From assembly GCA_000434295.1 (NCBI GenBank), contig HF994935.1:634968-698967 (forward strand): a DNA stretch of 64,000 nt. Direction: 5' to 3'. The first letter of the stretch is position 1, and each line of letters starts with the position of its first letter. Made by a program: the position numbers and the translations under genes. Under the pieces are notes generated by a model. It had not been told where the DNA came from and searched no databases. It saw only the letters and a list, made by a program, of their open reading frames with translations. The stretch comes from Acetobacter sp. CAG:977 (GTDB lineage: Bacteria; Pseudomonadota; Alphaproteobacteria; CAAGCB01; CAG-977). Positions 17,806 to 29,193 of the stretch are shown here, in pieces.

Positions 17806-18282
17806 ATGGCTGGAAGCGTCAATAAAGTTATTTTGGTGGGAAACGTCGGCAGAGACCCGGAAGTCCGCCAAACGTCGAACGGTCAAAAGATCGTTACCCT
17901 TTCTTTGGCGACAAGCGATACGTGGAAAGACAAAAACGGCGAACGTCAGGAAAAAACGGAATGGCACCGCGTCGTTATTTTTAATCAAGGCTTGGCCGAA
18001 ATAGCGGAACGCTACGTCCGCAAGGGGACGAAACTTTATGTCGAAGGCGCTTTGCAAACCCGAAAATGGACAGACAACAGCGGACAGGAAAAATATACGA
18101 CGGAAGTCGTCTTAGGAAATTATCGCGGCGAAATGACTTTGCTGGACGCTAAAAACAACGCCGGAGCCGACGCTTCGTTCGGAGCCGTTCCGATGATGGA
18201 TTCTCCTGCATCGGGTTGGGATTCAAAGCCTGCACCTTCTGCCGGAGGGGCAGGGGCGTTTGATGATGAGATCCCCTTTTAA
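17806..18282 (+). CDS. ssb: Single-stranded DNA-binding protein
   Basis: The 158-residue protein has an N-terminal OB fold (about 4-108; NKVILVGNVGRDPEVR, then KTEWHRVVIF). A Gly/Pro/Ser-rich linker leads to the acidic tail DDEIPF that recruits repair and replication partners. AAAGGA precedes the ATG. It lies 47 bases before gyrA on the same strand, a neighbourhood common in alphaproteobacteria. Confidence 0.97.
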   Translation: MAGSVNKVILVGNVGRDPEVRQTSNGQKIVTLSLATSDTWKDKNGERQEKTEWHRVVIFNQGLAEIAERYVRKGTKLYVEGALQTRKWTDNSGQEKYTTEVVLGNYRGEMTLLDAKNNAGADASFGAVPMMDSPASGWDSKPAPSAGGAGAFDDEIPF

Positions 18283-18329
18283 GCACATCTCTTAATAAAA
18301 TTTTCGTATCAACATAACGGATATAAATC

Positions 18330-21098
<2,769 letters not shown>

Positions 21099-21110
21099 CG
21101 GAGAGCGCAA

Positions 21111-21629
21111 ATGTCCGAACGTATCGGAATTTATCCCGGAACCTTTGACCCGGTGACCTACGGTCATTTGGATATTGTTCGCCGCGCCGTTTCCGTTGTT
21201 GACCGATTGGTTATCGCCGTCGCCGTTAACGATATCAAACATCCTCTTTTTTCCCTGGAAGAAAGAATGGATATGGTACGTTCGGAAGTCGACGCAATAG
21301 CACAGGAAACAGGAAAAACCATTGACGTCAAGCCGATGGATAATTTGTTGGTAAAATTCACGCGTCAACACAATTCTCATATCATATTCAGAGGATTGCG
21401 CGCCGTATCTGACTTTGAATACGAATTCAAAATGTGCGTCATGAACCGCCGTTTGGCTCCGGAAATCGAAACCGTCTTCTTAATGGCGTCCGAACGCCAT
21501 CAGTTTGTGTCTTCAATTTTCGTAAAAGAAATTTGCCGTCTGGGCGGCGATATTTCTTCTTTTGTTTCCGACGCGATCGCGGCGAAACTTAATGCCCGCT
21601 ACAAGGAATTGGGAGAAATTTATGGCTGA
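21111..21629 (+). CDS. coaD: Phosphopantetheine adenylyltransferase
   Basis: CoaD adenylates 4'-phosphopantetheine to dephospho-CoA. The 172-residue protein is a nucleotidyltransferase with the N-terminal signature YPGTFDPVTYGHLDIV, RGLRAVSDFEYE in the middle, and SSIFVKEI late. GGAG precedes the ATG. It lies 12 bases after gyrA and overlaps the start of the cyclophilin gene by 8 bases, so it is part of a gyrA-coaD-ppi run. Confidence 0.97.
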   Translation: MSERIGIYPGTFDPVTYGHLDIVRRAVSVVDRLVIAVAVNDIKHPLFSLEERMDMVRSEVDAIAQETGKTIDVKPMDNLLVKFTRQHNSHIIFRGLRAVSDFEYEFKMCVMNRRLAPEIETVFLMASERHQFVSSIFVKEICRLGGDISSFVSDAIAAKLNARYKELGEIYG

Positions 21630-22089
21630 CACCAAAAAAAATAAGTTGCTGTTAGAATTAAAAGACGGCATCGTCGAAATTGAAATGCGCTCCGATCTGG
21701 CGCCGCAACATGTTGAACGCATCAAGGAATTGGTTAAGCAAGGTTTTTATAACGGCTTAAAATTCCATCGCGTTATTGACGGATTTATGGCACAAACAGG
21801 TTGCCCAAACGGTACAGGGACAGGCGGAAGCGGAAAAAAACTTAAAGCCGAATTTTCCAAAGAACCTCATGTCCGCGGAACCGTTTCCATGGCCAGAGCA
21901 ATGGATCCGAACAGTGCGGACAGCCAGTTTTTTATTTGCTTTGACGATTGTCCGTGGCTTGACGGACAGTATACCGTTTGGGGAAAAGTCGTTAAAGGAA
22001 TGGAATTCGTCGATAAAATCAAACGGGGTAGGGGAGCCAACGGTTCCGTTGACGATCCGGACATTATCATATCAATGAAGCTGGCATAA
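21622..22089 (+). CDS. Cyclophilin-type peptidyl-prolyl isomerase, cytoplasmic
   Basis: From the ATG at 21622 the 155-residue protein is a compact cyclophilin without a signal peptide. KFHRVIDGFMAQTGCP, SMARAMDPNSADSQFFI and the Trp of CPWLDGQYTVWG mark the proline-binding site. It catalyses cis-trans isomerisation of X-Pro bonds. The start overlaps coaD by 8 bases. In-frame extension upstream would run further into coaD and is unlikely. Confidence 0.93.
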   Translation: MADTKKNKLLLELKDGIVEIEMRSDLAPQHVERIKELVKQGFYNGLKFHRVIDGFMAQTGCPNGTGTGGSGKKLKAEFSKEPHVRGTVSMARAMDPNSADSQFFICFDDCPWLDGQYTVWGKVVKGMEFVDKIKRGRGANGSVDDPDIIISMKLA

Positions 22090-22094
22090 CTGAA

Positions 22095-23102
22095 ATGCCA
22101 AAAGTTTCCGTTATCATTCCCGTCTATAATATGGAACGTTTTATCGGAGCCTGTTTGGATTCCGTTTTAAACCAAACTTTTTCCGATTTTGAATGTATTT
22201 GCATAAATGACGGTTCGACAGACGGAACTTTGCAAATTCTAAAGCAGTACGAGCAAAAAGATTCTCGAATAAAGCTGATAGATCAGGCGAATCAAGGCGG
22301 GAGCGCCGCAAGAAACGTCGGATTAAACGTTGCTCAGGGCGAATGGATATCCTTTTTGGACAACGATGACCTTTATCATCCGCAATATCTGGAAATCCTA
22401 TTAGGTTATGCCGAAAAATACGGGGCAGACATATCTGTCTGCAATTACGGCGTCTTTTTCAATGACGATCCCGTGAATTTCGAAACCTATAATGCTCAAC
22501 AGCTCAAAAAACCGAAGTTAATAACTTCAAAGCCTTTTTACGACTATGTCGTTCGTAAAAAGAAAATTCATATGCTGATGTGGACGAAGTTATATAAAAA
22601 AGAGATTCTGGAAAACATTCGCTTTGCTCTGGCGTTACCGGCAATTAACGATATTTTGTTCAATCTGGAAACTCTAAGCGCATCAAAAAAAGTCGTAACC
22701 TGTCCGTACACGTTGATAACGCACCGCATTTTGCAAACGTCTCAGACAAGCTCCAAGGTTACGCCCCAAAAAATCTTGGAATATAAAGACTTAATTTATG
22801 CCGTTGAACGCAGCTTTGAACACAAGGAACTGACACAGAAAGAACGAAAATCTTTAAAAATTTTCAACACCAAAAACGCTTTTTACAATTTTGTTTATTT
22901 AATGGTGAAGTTTAACGATCTGTCCCAAAATGCAGAAGTATATCATTTGATTTTGGAAACTTTGGAGCAATTGGAAGGAGAGGGGCTCATTCTCCCTTCG
23001 AAATTAAAATTCCAGGACAAGATGCTTTACAATGCTTTTAAAAGCGGAAATCTTCGTCGTGTAAAATCGGTAATGCGATTTAGAGACCTGTTTACGCATT
23101 AA
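22095..23102 (+). CDS. Family 2 glycosyltransferase
   Basis: The 335-residue protein has an N-terminal GT-A domain (about 1-210). It opens with KVSVIIPVYNMERFIGACL, the nucleotide-sugar-binding INDGSTDGT follows, and the metal-binding DxD appears as FLDNDDLYHP. The C-terminal 120 residues are Lys-rich, helical and not recognised. It starts 5 bases after the cyclophilin stop without a clear ribosome binding site, so it may be translationally coupled. No other surface-polysaccharide gene is near, so the acceptor is unknown. Its place at the end of a conserved housekeeping run suggests a later insertion. Confidence 0.88.
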   Translation: MPKVSVIIPVYNMERFIGACLDSVLNQTFSDFECICINDGSTDGTLQILKQYEQKDSRIKLIDQANQGGSAARNVGLNVAQGEWISFLDNDDLYHPQYLEILLGYAEKYGADISVCNYGVFFNDDPVNFETYNAQQLKKPKLITSKPFYDYVVRKKKIHMLMWTKLYKKEILENIRFALALPAINDILFNLETLSASKKVVTCPYTLITHRILQTSQTSSKVTPQKILEYKDLIYAVERSFEHKELTQKERKSLKIFNTKNAFYNFVYLMVKFNDLSQNAEVYHLILETLEQLEGEGLILPSKLKFQDKMLYNAFKSGNLRRVKSVMRFRDLFTH

Positions 23103-23463
23103 ATGTAATAAATACTTTTGACAAACATTTGCGGCTTTTAAAGCCGCTTTTTTTGTTTTTCTGTTTTCTGAATTTCTAATGTTTCGTTATTTTTCTTTTT
23201 CAAAAATTATAACAAAACAGATATTAACAAAAACAGATATTGAGTGATAAGCATTGTTTAAAAGCCTGTGTATCGTTCTGCGAATTCTTTTTAAAAGCCC
23301 TCGTATTCCTTTATCTAACGCCAATTTTATTTTAAAGAGTTATATATAATTGTCGCATAATGTATATTATGTCAAATAACTCACATTCAAACAAGAAACC
23401 GCGTTTTGTGATAGGCTTAAAAATAAGCCGTCAAAGCCCGCTGACGGACTTTCTTCAGATTTT
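23103..23463. other. 361-base non-coding gap
   Basis: This AT-rich stretch separates the convergent glycosyltransferase and MBL genes. It holds the terminator at 23131-23147 and a tandem imperfect repeat of a 15/16-base unit (AACAAAACAGATATT at 23211-23225, AACAAAAACAGATATT at 23226-23241). A small dyad CATAAT/ATTATG lies at 23356-23371, and a weak hairpin at 23428-23447 may end the minus-strand operon. No open frame with a convincing ribosome binding site was found. Confidence 0.6.
23131..23147 (+). terminator. Intrinsic terminator after the glycosyltransferase
   Basis: Arms 23131-23137 and 23141-23147 (GCGGCTT and AAGCCGC) with a TTA loop are followed by a long T-run from 23148. It ends the ssb-to-glycosyltransferase direction of transcription. 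Confidence 0.85.
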
Positions 23464-24240
23464 TTATAATTCGATTTCCATGCCGTCGTATCCGGGTTCA
23501 ATCCCTTCGGGCAGCTGACGGATTAACGTGTCATAATCCATGCCGATTGACATGTGCGTTAAAATCGTCCGCTTCGGCTTTAAAATATTCACCCATTCTT
23601 TGACGCGTTCAACAGAAGCATGACTGGGATGGTCTTTTTCCGACAAACATCCGACGACCCACACATCTATGCCTTTTAATATGGATAATGCAGAATCATA
23701 TAAATGAACCGCATCCGTCGAATATCCGAAATTTTTTATACGAAAGCCCAAGCTCGTCGTCCATTCGTGATCCTGAGAAAACGGCGTAATCTTTAATCCG
23801 TTTATTCTTAACGGTTCGCCCGGCGTGATCAGGTTCGGTTCCAGCCATGGATGAAAAAACGGCTCTTTTTCAACGTTAATCGGTCGAAAAACATAGCCGA
23901 AACGCGCCTTTAAAACCTTTAAAGTCGCTTGATTGGCGTAAATGGGAATCCCCTTGCCCATCACTCGATTGATTTCGCGCAAATCATCAATGCCGTGCGT
24001 ATGATCGGCGTGTTCGTGCGTGTACAAAACAGCAGAAAGCCTGTCAACTTTTGCACAAAGAAGCTGTTCTCGCAAATCAGGTCCGGTATCAATTAATATA
24101 TTGTCATCATTATTTCGTACCAGCAAAGATGTTCTTAAACGCCTGTTTTTCGGATTATTCGGATCGCATTTTCCCCATCCGCGGCTGATCATCGGAACGC
24201 CGCCCGCCGAACCGCACCCTAATATTCTTATTTTCATCAT
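23464..24240 (-). CDS. MBL-fold metal-dependent hydrolase (PhnP-like)
   Basis: The 258-residue protein is a metallo-beta-lactamase-fold hydrolase of the PhnP-like type that commonly follows tatD in alphaproteobacteria. The metal-binding motif is THEHADHTHGIDD. ILIDTGPDLREQ precedes it, and a late His lies in ILTHMSIG. It probably cleaves a phosphodiester, but the substrate is unknown. The start ATG overlaps the tatD stop as TAATG, so it is coupled to tatD. It is the last gene of the rlpA-dacA-tmk-holB-tatD run. Confidence 0.88.
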   Translation of the reverse strand: MMKIRILGCGSAGGVPMISRGWGKCDPNNPKNRRLRTSLLVRNNDDNILIDTGPDLREQLLCAKVDRLSAVLYTHEHADHTHGIDDLREINRVMGKGIPIYANQATLKVLKARFGYVFRPINVEKEPFFHPWLEPNLITPGEPLRINGLKITPFSQDHEWTTSLGFRIKNFGYSTDAVHLYDSALSILKGIDVWVVGCLSEKDHPSHASVERVKEWVNILKPKRTILTHMSIGMDYDTLIRQLPEGIEPGYDGMEIEL

Positions 24241-25007
24241 TATACGGCCTTTCCGAACAAAGTTAAAAAGTTGCGTGTCGTTATTTCGCTAAGCTCTTCA
24301 ACGCTTATTCCCTTTATTTCCGCCAGTTTTTCCGCCGTCTTGACGACATAAGACGGACGGTTTGTCTTGCCTCTGAACGGCACGGGAGAAAGATACGGAG
24401 AATCCGTCTCGACCAAAAGGCGTTCCAAGGGGATTTCTTTAAAAGTTTGGCGCAATTCTTCGGCTTTTCCGAAAGTAATAATCCCCGATGCCGAAACGTA
24501 AAACCCCAGCTTTAAGGCTTCCGTCGCCAAAAAAGCCCGCGAAGAAAAACAATGCAGTACTCCTTTTAAAGACGGCGATGCCTCTGATTTTAAAATTTCC
24601 AAAGTATCTTCTTCGGCATCTCTGGTATGGATAATAACCGGCAAACCCGTTTTTTTAGCCGCTTTCAGATGTATGCAAAACAAACGTTTTTGAGCCTCTT
24701 TCGTATCGGAATTATAATGATAGTCAAGCCCTGTTTCTCCGAATCCAATGACTTTGGGATGCTGCGAAGCCCGACAAAGGGCTTCGACGGTTGTCCCCTC
24801 CTCTTCTTCGGCGGCATATTCCGGATGAACGCCGACGGACGCAAAAACATTGGGATACTTTTCCGATAAAAAAACAGGCGACGGGTCGGAAAGCTTTACG
24901 GAAACGGTTAACAGGCGTGTCACTCCCGCCTGTTCGGCCTCTTGTACGGCTTCATCGCTGTTTGTATCGGGATAATCCAAATGGCAATGGCTGTCCGTTA
25001 AATTCAT
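24240..25007 (-). CDS. tatD: TatD-family metal-dependent DNase
   Basis: The 255-residue TIM-barrel hydrolase shows the TatD metal ligands: DSHCHLDY at the N-terminus, GETGLDYHY near 95, HTRDAEEDT near 130, HCFSS near 155 and ETDSPYLSP near 205. Family members are 3'-5' exodeoxyribonucleases or related phosphoesterases. The start overlaps the holB stop by 4 bases (ATGA), and its own stop overlaps the MBL start. In most alphaproteobacteria metG stands between holB and tatD; here it is elsewhere. Confidence 0.95.
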   Translation of the reverse strand: MNLTDSHCHLDYPDTNSDEAVQEAEQAGVTRLLTVSVKLSDPSPVFLSEKYPNVFASVGVHPEYAAEEEEGTTVEALCRASQHPKVIGFGETGLDYHYNSDTKEAQKRLFCIHLKAAKKTGLPVIIHTRDAEEDTLEILKSEASPSLKGVLHCFSSRAFLATEALKLGFYVSASGIITFGKAEELRQTFKEIPLERLLVETDSPYLSPVPFRGKTNRPSYVVKTAEKLAEIKGISVEELSEITTRNFLTLFGKAV

Positions 25008-26131
25008 TTCGTGCCTCGTTGCAATTTTAAACAGGCATTAACAAAAACCTGTTTTTGATCCAAGTATATGTCCGAAAAATCGGAACGGATTTCATCAATG
25101 ATATCCATCAGTTTTAAAACGGGAATTAAGCTTGTGATTTTTTTTGTTATTTGTTCTTCGTCGCCGACGAAATGATATGTTTGTCCCGATGCCGCTTGAA
25201 TTGCCGCTTTTGTCAGGCGGATGAGCATCAGCTCTTGAACGGTTTTTAGTTTTTCTTTGTCTTTCAATACCTTATCTGAAAAATCGTACAAAGAAGGTAT
25301 GGAAAAATCAGGAAAAGCGGAAAACAAGGACAGCCAACTTTCAAACAAGTCGTTTCCTCCGTTTGCCGCAAGCTCCAAAGCTTTTCCGGGGCTCCCGTCC
25401 GCCAAAACCGTCAAAGAACGAGCATCTTCGTCCGACAAATCGGGATAAGCCTGCCTTAAGATTTTTTCAACGGTTTCATCATCGACGGATTTTAAATTCA
25501 GCCGACGGCACCGAGACCTGATCGTCGCCAACAATCTTCCGGGATTATGAGAAATCAAAAGCATCAATGTTTTTTCAGGCGGCTCTTCCAACGATTTCAA
25601 AAGCGCATTCGCCGCTTCGACATTCATGTCATCGGCGGAATCAATAATCATCACCCTCCAACCGCCGTTCGCCGAAGTGCGCCGCAAAAAATCTTCCGCT
25701 TCACGAATATCGGAAACCCTTATTTCATCAAAGCGCTTTCGATTTTTTTCCGTTTCTTCGTCCAATGCTTTTCCGGCATTTAAAACGGCTTGGCGACTTT
25801 TTAACTCTTCTTCTTTTAAAGAGCGTTCGACAACCTTTAAATCGGGATGAGATTTTTGAGCAACGGCATTAAAAACCGAAGTCCCCTCCCCCACGGATAA
25901 AGTATCCGCAGAAGGCAAATCAGAAAACAGTCCCTGCCCTTCATTATTTCCGTTATTCAAAATAAACCGAGCCAATCGATAAGCCAATGTTGCCTTTCCG
26001 ATTCCCTTAGGCCCGCAAATCAGCCACGATCCCGCCAGCGTCCCTTTATTCCATAAATCCAAAAGCCCTTGTTCAGCATGCTGATGTCCGAACAAAACGT
26101 TTTGTTCTTCCGGATTTCGGATTTCGGGCAT
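25004..26131 (-). CDS. holB: DNA polymerase III delta' subunit
   Basis: The 375-residue protein is an AAA+ clamp-loader subunit. Walker A is CGPKGIGKATLAYRLA, the sensor region is VMIIDSADDMNVEAANALLK, and the SRC motif is TIRSRCRRL. The C-terminal collar domain is the last 130 residues. It works with delta, tau and gamma to load the sliding clamp. It begins 3 bases after the tmk stop codon and overlaps tatD by 4 bases, so the three genes are tightly coupled. Confidence 0.93.
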   Translation of the reverse strand: MPEIRNPEEQNVLFGHQHAEQGLLDLWNKGTLAGSWLICGPKGIGKATLAYRLARFILNNGNNEGQGLFSDLPSADTLSVGEGTSVFNAVAQKSHPDLKVVERSLKEEELKSRQAVLNAGKALDEETEKNRKRFDEIRVSDIREAEDFLRRTSANGGWRVMIIDSADDMNVEAANALLKSLEEPPEKTLMLLISHNPGRLLATIRSRCRRLNLKSVDDETVEKILRQAYPDLSDEDARSLTVLADGSPGKALELAANGGNDLFESWLSLFSAFPDFSIPSLYDFSDKVLKDKEKLKTVQELMLIRLTKAAIQAASGQTYHFVGDEEQITKKITSLIPVLKLMDIIDEIRSDFSDIYLDQKQVFVNACLKLQRGTK

Positions 26132-26134
26132 GGC

Positions 26135-26776
26135 TTATACTCTGCTTAACAAACGTTCATTCACGACATCCGTGATTTGAGCGCGAATATCGTCAACAGA
26201 CTGATCGGCATTAATCACAACGCAACGTTTGGGGTCTTTTTCGGCGATCTTTAAAAAAGCGTCCCGCAAAGACTTATGAAAATCCATCCCCATCCGTTCG
26301 TATCTGTTTGAATTTGCGTCTCTGGACAAAGAACGCTCCAAACCTTTTTCAACCGGTAAATCCATGATAATCGTTAAATCAGGCTTAAACGCCCCGACAA
26401 CGATTTCATACAAACGTTCAATGTCTTCGGGAGACGGTGCCCCTTTATATCCGTACCCCTGATAAGCCATCGTTGAATCGGCAAACCGGTCGGAAATAAC
26501 CGTTTTTCCTTCATTAAGAGCAGGCCATATCTTTTTTGCCAAATGGTCGCGTCTGGCCGCATACATCAAAAGCATTTCCGTAACGGCGTCCCAACGGGCG
26601 ACTTCGCCTTTCACAACCAGATTTCTGATTTCTTCGGCGCCTTCGGATCCTCCGGGTTCCCGTGTCAAAACGCACGACAGCCCTTTGCTTTCCAGATATT
26701 CGGAAAGAAGGCGGGCTTGAGTGGATTTTCCTGTTCCCTCCCCGCCTTCAAAGGTAATGAAAAAGCCCTTTTTCAC
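26135..26776 (-). CDS. tmk: Thymidylate kinase
   Basis: The 213-residue enzyme phosphorylates dTMP to dTDP. Visible are the P-loop FEGGEGTGKSTQ, TREPGGSEGAE, the dTMP-binding DRFADSTMAYQG, and the LID segment SRDANSNRYERMG. It starts at GTG 26776 with AAGGA upstream. It sits 10 bases after dacA on the same strand, a standard alphaproteobacterial arrangement. Confidence 0.96.
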   Translation of the reverse strand: MKKGFFITFEGGEGTGKSTQARLLSEYLESKGLSCVLTREPGGSEGAEEIRNLVVKGEVARWDAVTEMLLMYAARRDHLAKKIWPALNEGKTVISDRFADSTMAYQGYGYKGAPSPEDIERLYEIVVGAFKPDLTIIMDLPVEKGLERSLSRDANSNRYERMGMDFHKSLRDAFLKIAEKDPKRCVVINADQSVDDIRAQITDVVNERLLSRV

Positions 26777-26786
26777 GATTTATTCC

Positions 26787-27935
26787 TTAATTTATCTGCT
26801 TGAACAACAGATATTTGACGGTTTCTTTCATACGTCCGAAATATCCCAATTTTTTGATGTCTGCCGCTGCGATCAAATCAACGGTTACATCATCGCGTTC
26901 AGGAGCGGATATGGTGATTGAGCCGACTTTTTGACCTTTGGCAACGGGAGCTTTTAGCGGAGCATCATATTTTACAAAAGCCGTAACTTTATTTTGCTCT
27001 CCTCTGGGCAAGGTCAAAACGACTTTTTCGGCGGGCACGGCTTCAACGGATTTTTGTTCGCCCAACCAAACAGGCACATCAACGACTTTTACGCCGTCTT
27101 TTAAGACGGTATAGTTATCAAATTCTCTAAAGCCCCAATAAATCAGCTTTTCGGCTTCTTCGCCGCGCTCTTTCATTGTTTTCAGCCCGTTGATAACCAG
27201 TATCAAACGCCGCCCGTCCTTCTTGGCGGAAGCCGTCAGACCGTAACCTGAAACGGACGTATGACCGGTTTTAATGCCGTCAGCCAGTCTGGGCATCTGG
27301 AACAGCAAAGGATTCCTGTTTTCCTGACGTATTTTGTTATAAGTAAACTCTTTTTCCGAATAAATGCCGTAATATTCGGGAAAATCCTGAATTAAACGGC
27401 GAGCCAGAATGACCAAATCATTCGGAGACATTTTATGTTTCGGATGCGGCCATCCCGTCGAATTTACCAAATGCGTCTGTTTTAAGCCCATTTCTTTGGC
27501 TTTTTTATTGGCAATTTCAGCGAATTCTTTTTCCGAACCGGCGATATTTTCAGCCGCGACGATACAAGCGTCATTGCCCGACTGAACGATAATGCCTCTG
27601 AGCAAATCCTTTAATTTAACTTTGTCTCCGACGCGCAGGAACATTGTCGAGCTGCCCGTTTTGGCACCGCCTTTTTTCCATGCGTTTTCGCTGACCGTAA
27701 AGACGTCATCGATCTCCAAACTGCCGTTTTTCAGTTTTTCAAAGATAATGTAAGCCGTCATCAGCTTGCTCATGGAAGCCGGAGCCATCGGTTTATCGGC
27801 ATTTTTTTCGAACAGAACGGTTCCTGTTTCAAAATCTGCCAAGACGGCTTGTTTTGCCTTGGTATCAATGGCAAAAGCCGAAGCATGGAAAGCCAAAACG
27901 AACGCGGCCGAAGCCAAAAGCGTTTTAGAGAACAT
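26787..27935 (-). CDS. dacA: D-alanyl-D-alanine carboxypeptidase (DacA/PBP5-like)
   Basis: The 382-residue protein trims the terminal D-Ala from peptidoglycan pentapeptides. It has a signal peptide (cleavage after SAFA). The penicillin-binding motifs are S54-M-S-K57, SGND (SxN) and KTG in GIKTGHTS. A C-terminal beta-rich PBP5-C domain ends in an amphipathic stretch (GYFGRMKETVKYLLFKQI) suited to membrane anchoring. GAGGGG precedes the ATG. It lies between rlpA and tmk. Confidence 0.94.
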   Translation of the reverse strand: MFSKTLLASAAFVLAFHASAFAIDTKAKQAVLADFETGTVLFEKNADKPMAPASMSKLMTAYIIFEKLKNGSLEIDDVFTVSENAWKKGGAKTGSSTMFLRVGDKVKLKDLLRGIIVQSGNDACIVAAENIAGSEKEFAEIANKKAKEMGLKQTHLVNSTGWPHPKHKMSPNDLVILARRLIQDFPEYYGIYSEKEFTYNKIRQENRNPLLFQMPRLADGIKTGHTSVSGYGLTASAKKDGRRLILVINGLKTMKERGEEAEKLIYWGFREFDNYTVLKDGVKVVDVPVWLGEQKSVEAVPAEKVVLTLPRGEQNKVTAFVKYDAPLKAPVAKGQKVGSITISAPERDDVTVDLIAAADIKKLGYFGRMKETVKYLLFKQIN

Positions 27936-27952
27936 TTTACCCCTCAGATTTA

Positions 27953-29122
27953 TCAGAATTCGTTATCCAAGCGCCGCCCGGCTGACGGAGCGACATTTTT
28001 TTCTTCAACCAGACGAGCGCCGGAAATTCCGGATTTTGTAACTCTGTCTATGGTTTCCAAAGCTTTTTTCGCACTGGCGGGACCGATCCGTACGCGATAA
28101 AGCGTCTTGCCGTTCACCGTAACCGGCGATGTGACGACCGAACCGAACGAAGCAACTCTGTCGCGCATTTTTGCGGCATTTTCAGTACTGCCGAACGCGC
28201 CGACCTGGACATAATATCCCGGAGCCGTTTGTGTCGTAACATTCAAAGATTTCGGAGAAGCCTCAGGCTTTCGCGCTGTTTTCTTTTCTTTTTTGGGTGC
28301 CGGAGCCGGTTTCGGTTTGACTTCGGGTACGACAGGCGGCTGATACGTTTTTTCCGCCTGAGCCTTAGGCAAATCTTCATCCCAATCGTTATATTTCTGT
28401 GTCGTTTCCTGAGGAGCGCTCCCCGTAATCAACGGCGCATCCATGGCGGGTCTCGGATTTGCCAGACGCGGGCGGTCGGGAGAAAAGCCCAAATCTTTCG
28501 GCGGAGCAACCGTTTGTGCCGCCGGTTCTTCAGCCGCAGCCCTTTCGGACGGAGCCGTTGCCGACTTAATGCCTGCCGCTGCGACGCCCGATTTTTCCAA
28601 CGCCAGAATTTCATCGCGCAAAGCCTTGCTTTCTTCGGGCAAAATTTCGACCTGAACCTGCGTCGTTCCGTTATCTTTAAATCCCAACAACTGAGCCGCG
28701 CGCATAGAAACGTCAATAATTCTGTTGTTTACAAACGGACCGCGATCATTAACGCGCAACACCAAAGAGCGTCCGTTTTGCAAGTTCGTCACGCGAACAA
28801 TGCTGGGCAACGGCAAAGTCCTGTGAGCCGCCGTTAATCCGTGCATATCGTACAATTCGCCGTTTGCCGTAATGCCGTTATGGAAATCCGCGCCGTACCA
28901 TGAAGCAACGCCGATTTCTTTATAAGCGTAATCTTCCTTCGGATAATACCAAACGCCGGAAACCTGATAGGGATTTCCTATTTTATAATAGCCGTCGGAT
29001 TCGCCTGACGTTTGAACGGACAAATCCGTCGGAGCCGACGAAAACACCTGAGTGCTGTCCGAACACGCCCCCAAAGACGTAACGGCTGCAGAAATCATAA
29101 GCGTTTTAAAAAACAAATTCAT
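27953..29122 (-). CDS. rlpA: RlpA-like septal-ring lipoprotein, DPBB and SPOR domains
   Basis: The 389-residue protein has a lipoprotein signal (lipobox LGAC, lipidated Cys at residue 20). A double-psi beta-barrel follows at about 70-160 (GVASWYGADFHNGITANGE and RVNDRGPFVNNRIIDVS, with the catalytic-type Asp and His). After a Pro/Ala/Lys-rich linker, a C-terminal SPOR domain (about 305-380; YYVQVGAFGSTENA) binds denuded glycan strands at division sites. RlpA proteins of this type are lytic transglycosylases. It heads the run into dacA, 17 bases away. Confidence 0.93.
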   Translation of the reverse strand: MNLFFKTLMISAAVTSLGACSDSTQVFSSAPTDLSVQTSGESDGYYKIGNPYQVSGVWYYPKEDYAYKEIGVASWYGADFHNGITANGELYDMHGLTAAHRTLPLPSIVRVTNLQNGRSLVLRVNDRGPFVNNRIIDVSMRAAQLLGFKDNGTTQVQVEILPEESKALRDEILALEKSGVAAAGIKSATAPSERAAAEEPAAQTVAPPKDLGFSPDRPRLANPRPAMDAPLITGSAPQETTQKYNDWDEDLPKAQAEKTYQPPVVPEVKPKPAPAPKKEKKTARKPEASPKSLNVTTQTAPGYYVQVGAFGSTENAAKMRDRVASFGSVVTSPVTVNGKTLYRVRIGPASAKKALETIDRVTKSGISGARLVEEKNVAPSAGRRLDNEF

Positions 29123-29193
29123 GACGTTTCATTCCGATATTTCGAGTTACAACAAACATAACGGGATTGCCTTTTCAAATCAAGGCAGATTAC

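Noticed and set aside
23428..23447. Hairpin CCGTCA/TGACGG at the end of the MBL operon
   Set aside because: Only six pairs with an 8-base loop and no clean T-run directly after it; too weak to call.
28229..28837. Plus-strand open frame (202 residues) antisense to rlpA
   Set aside because: Arg- and Phe-rich shadow of the Pro/Ala/Lys-rich linker; no start signal and no family resemblance.
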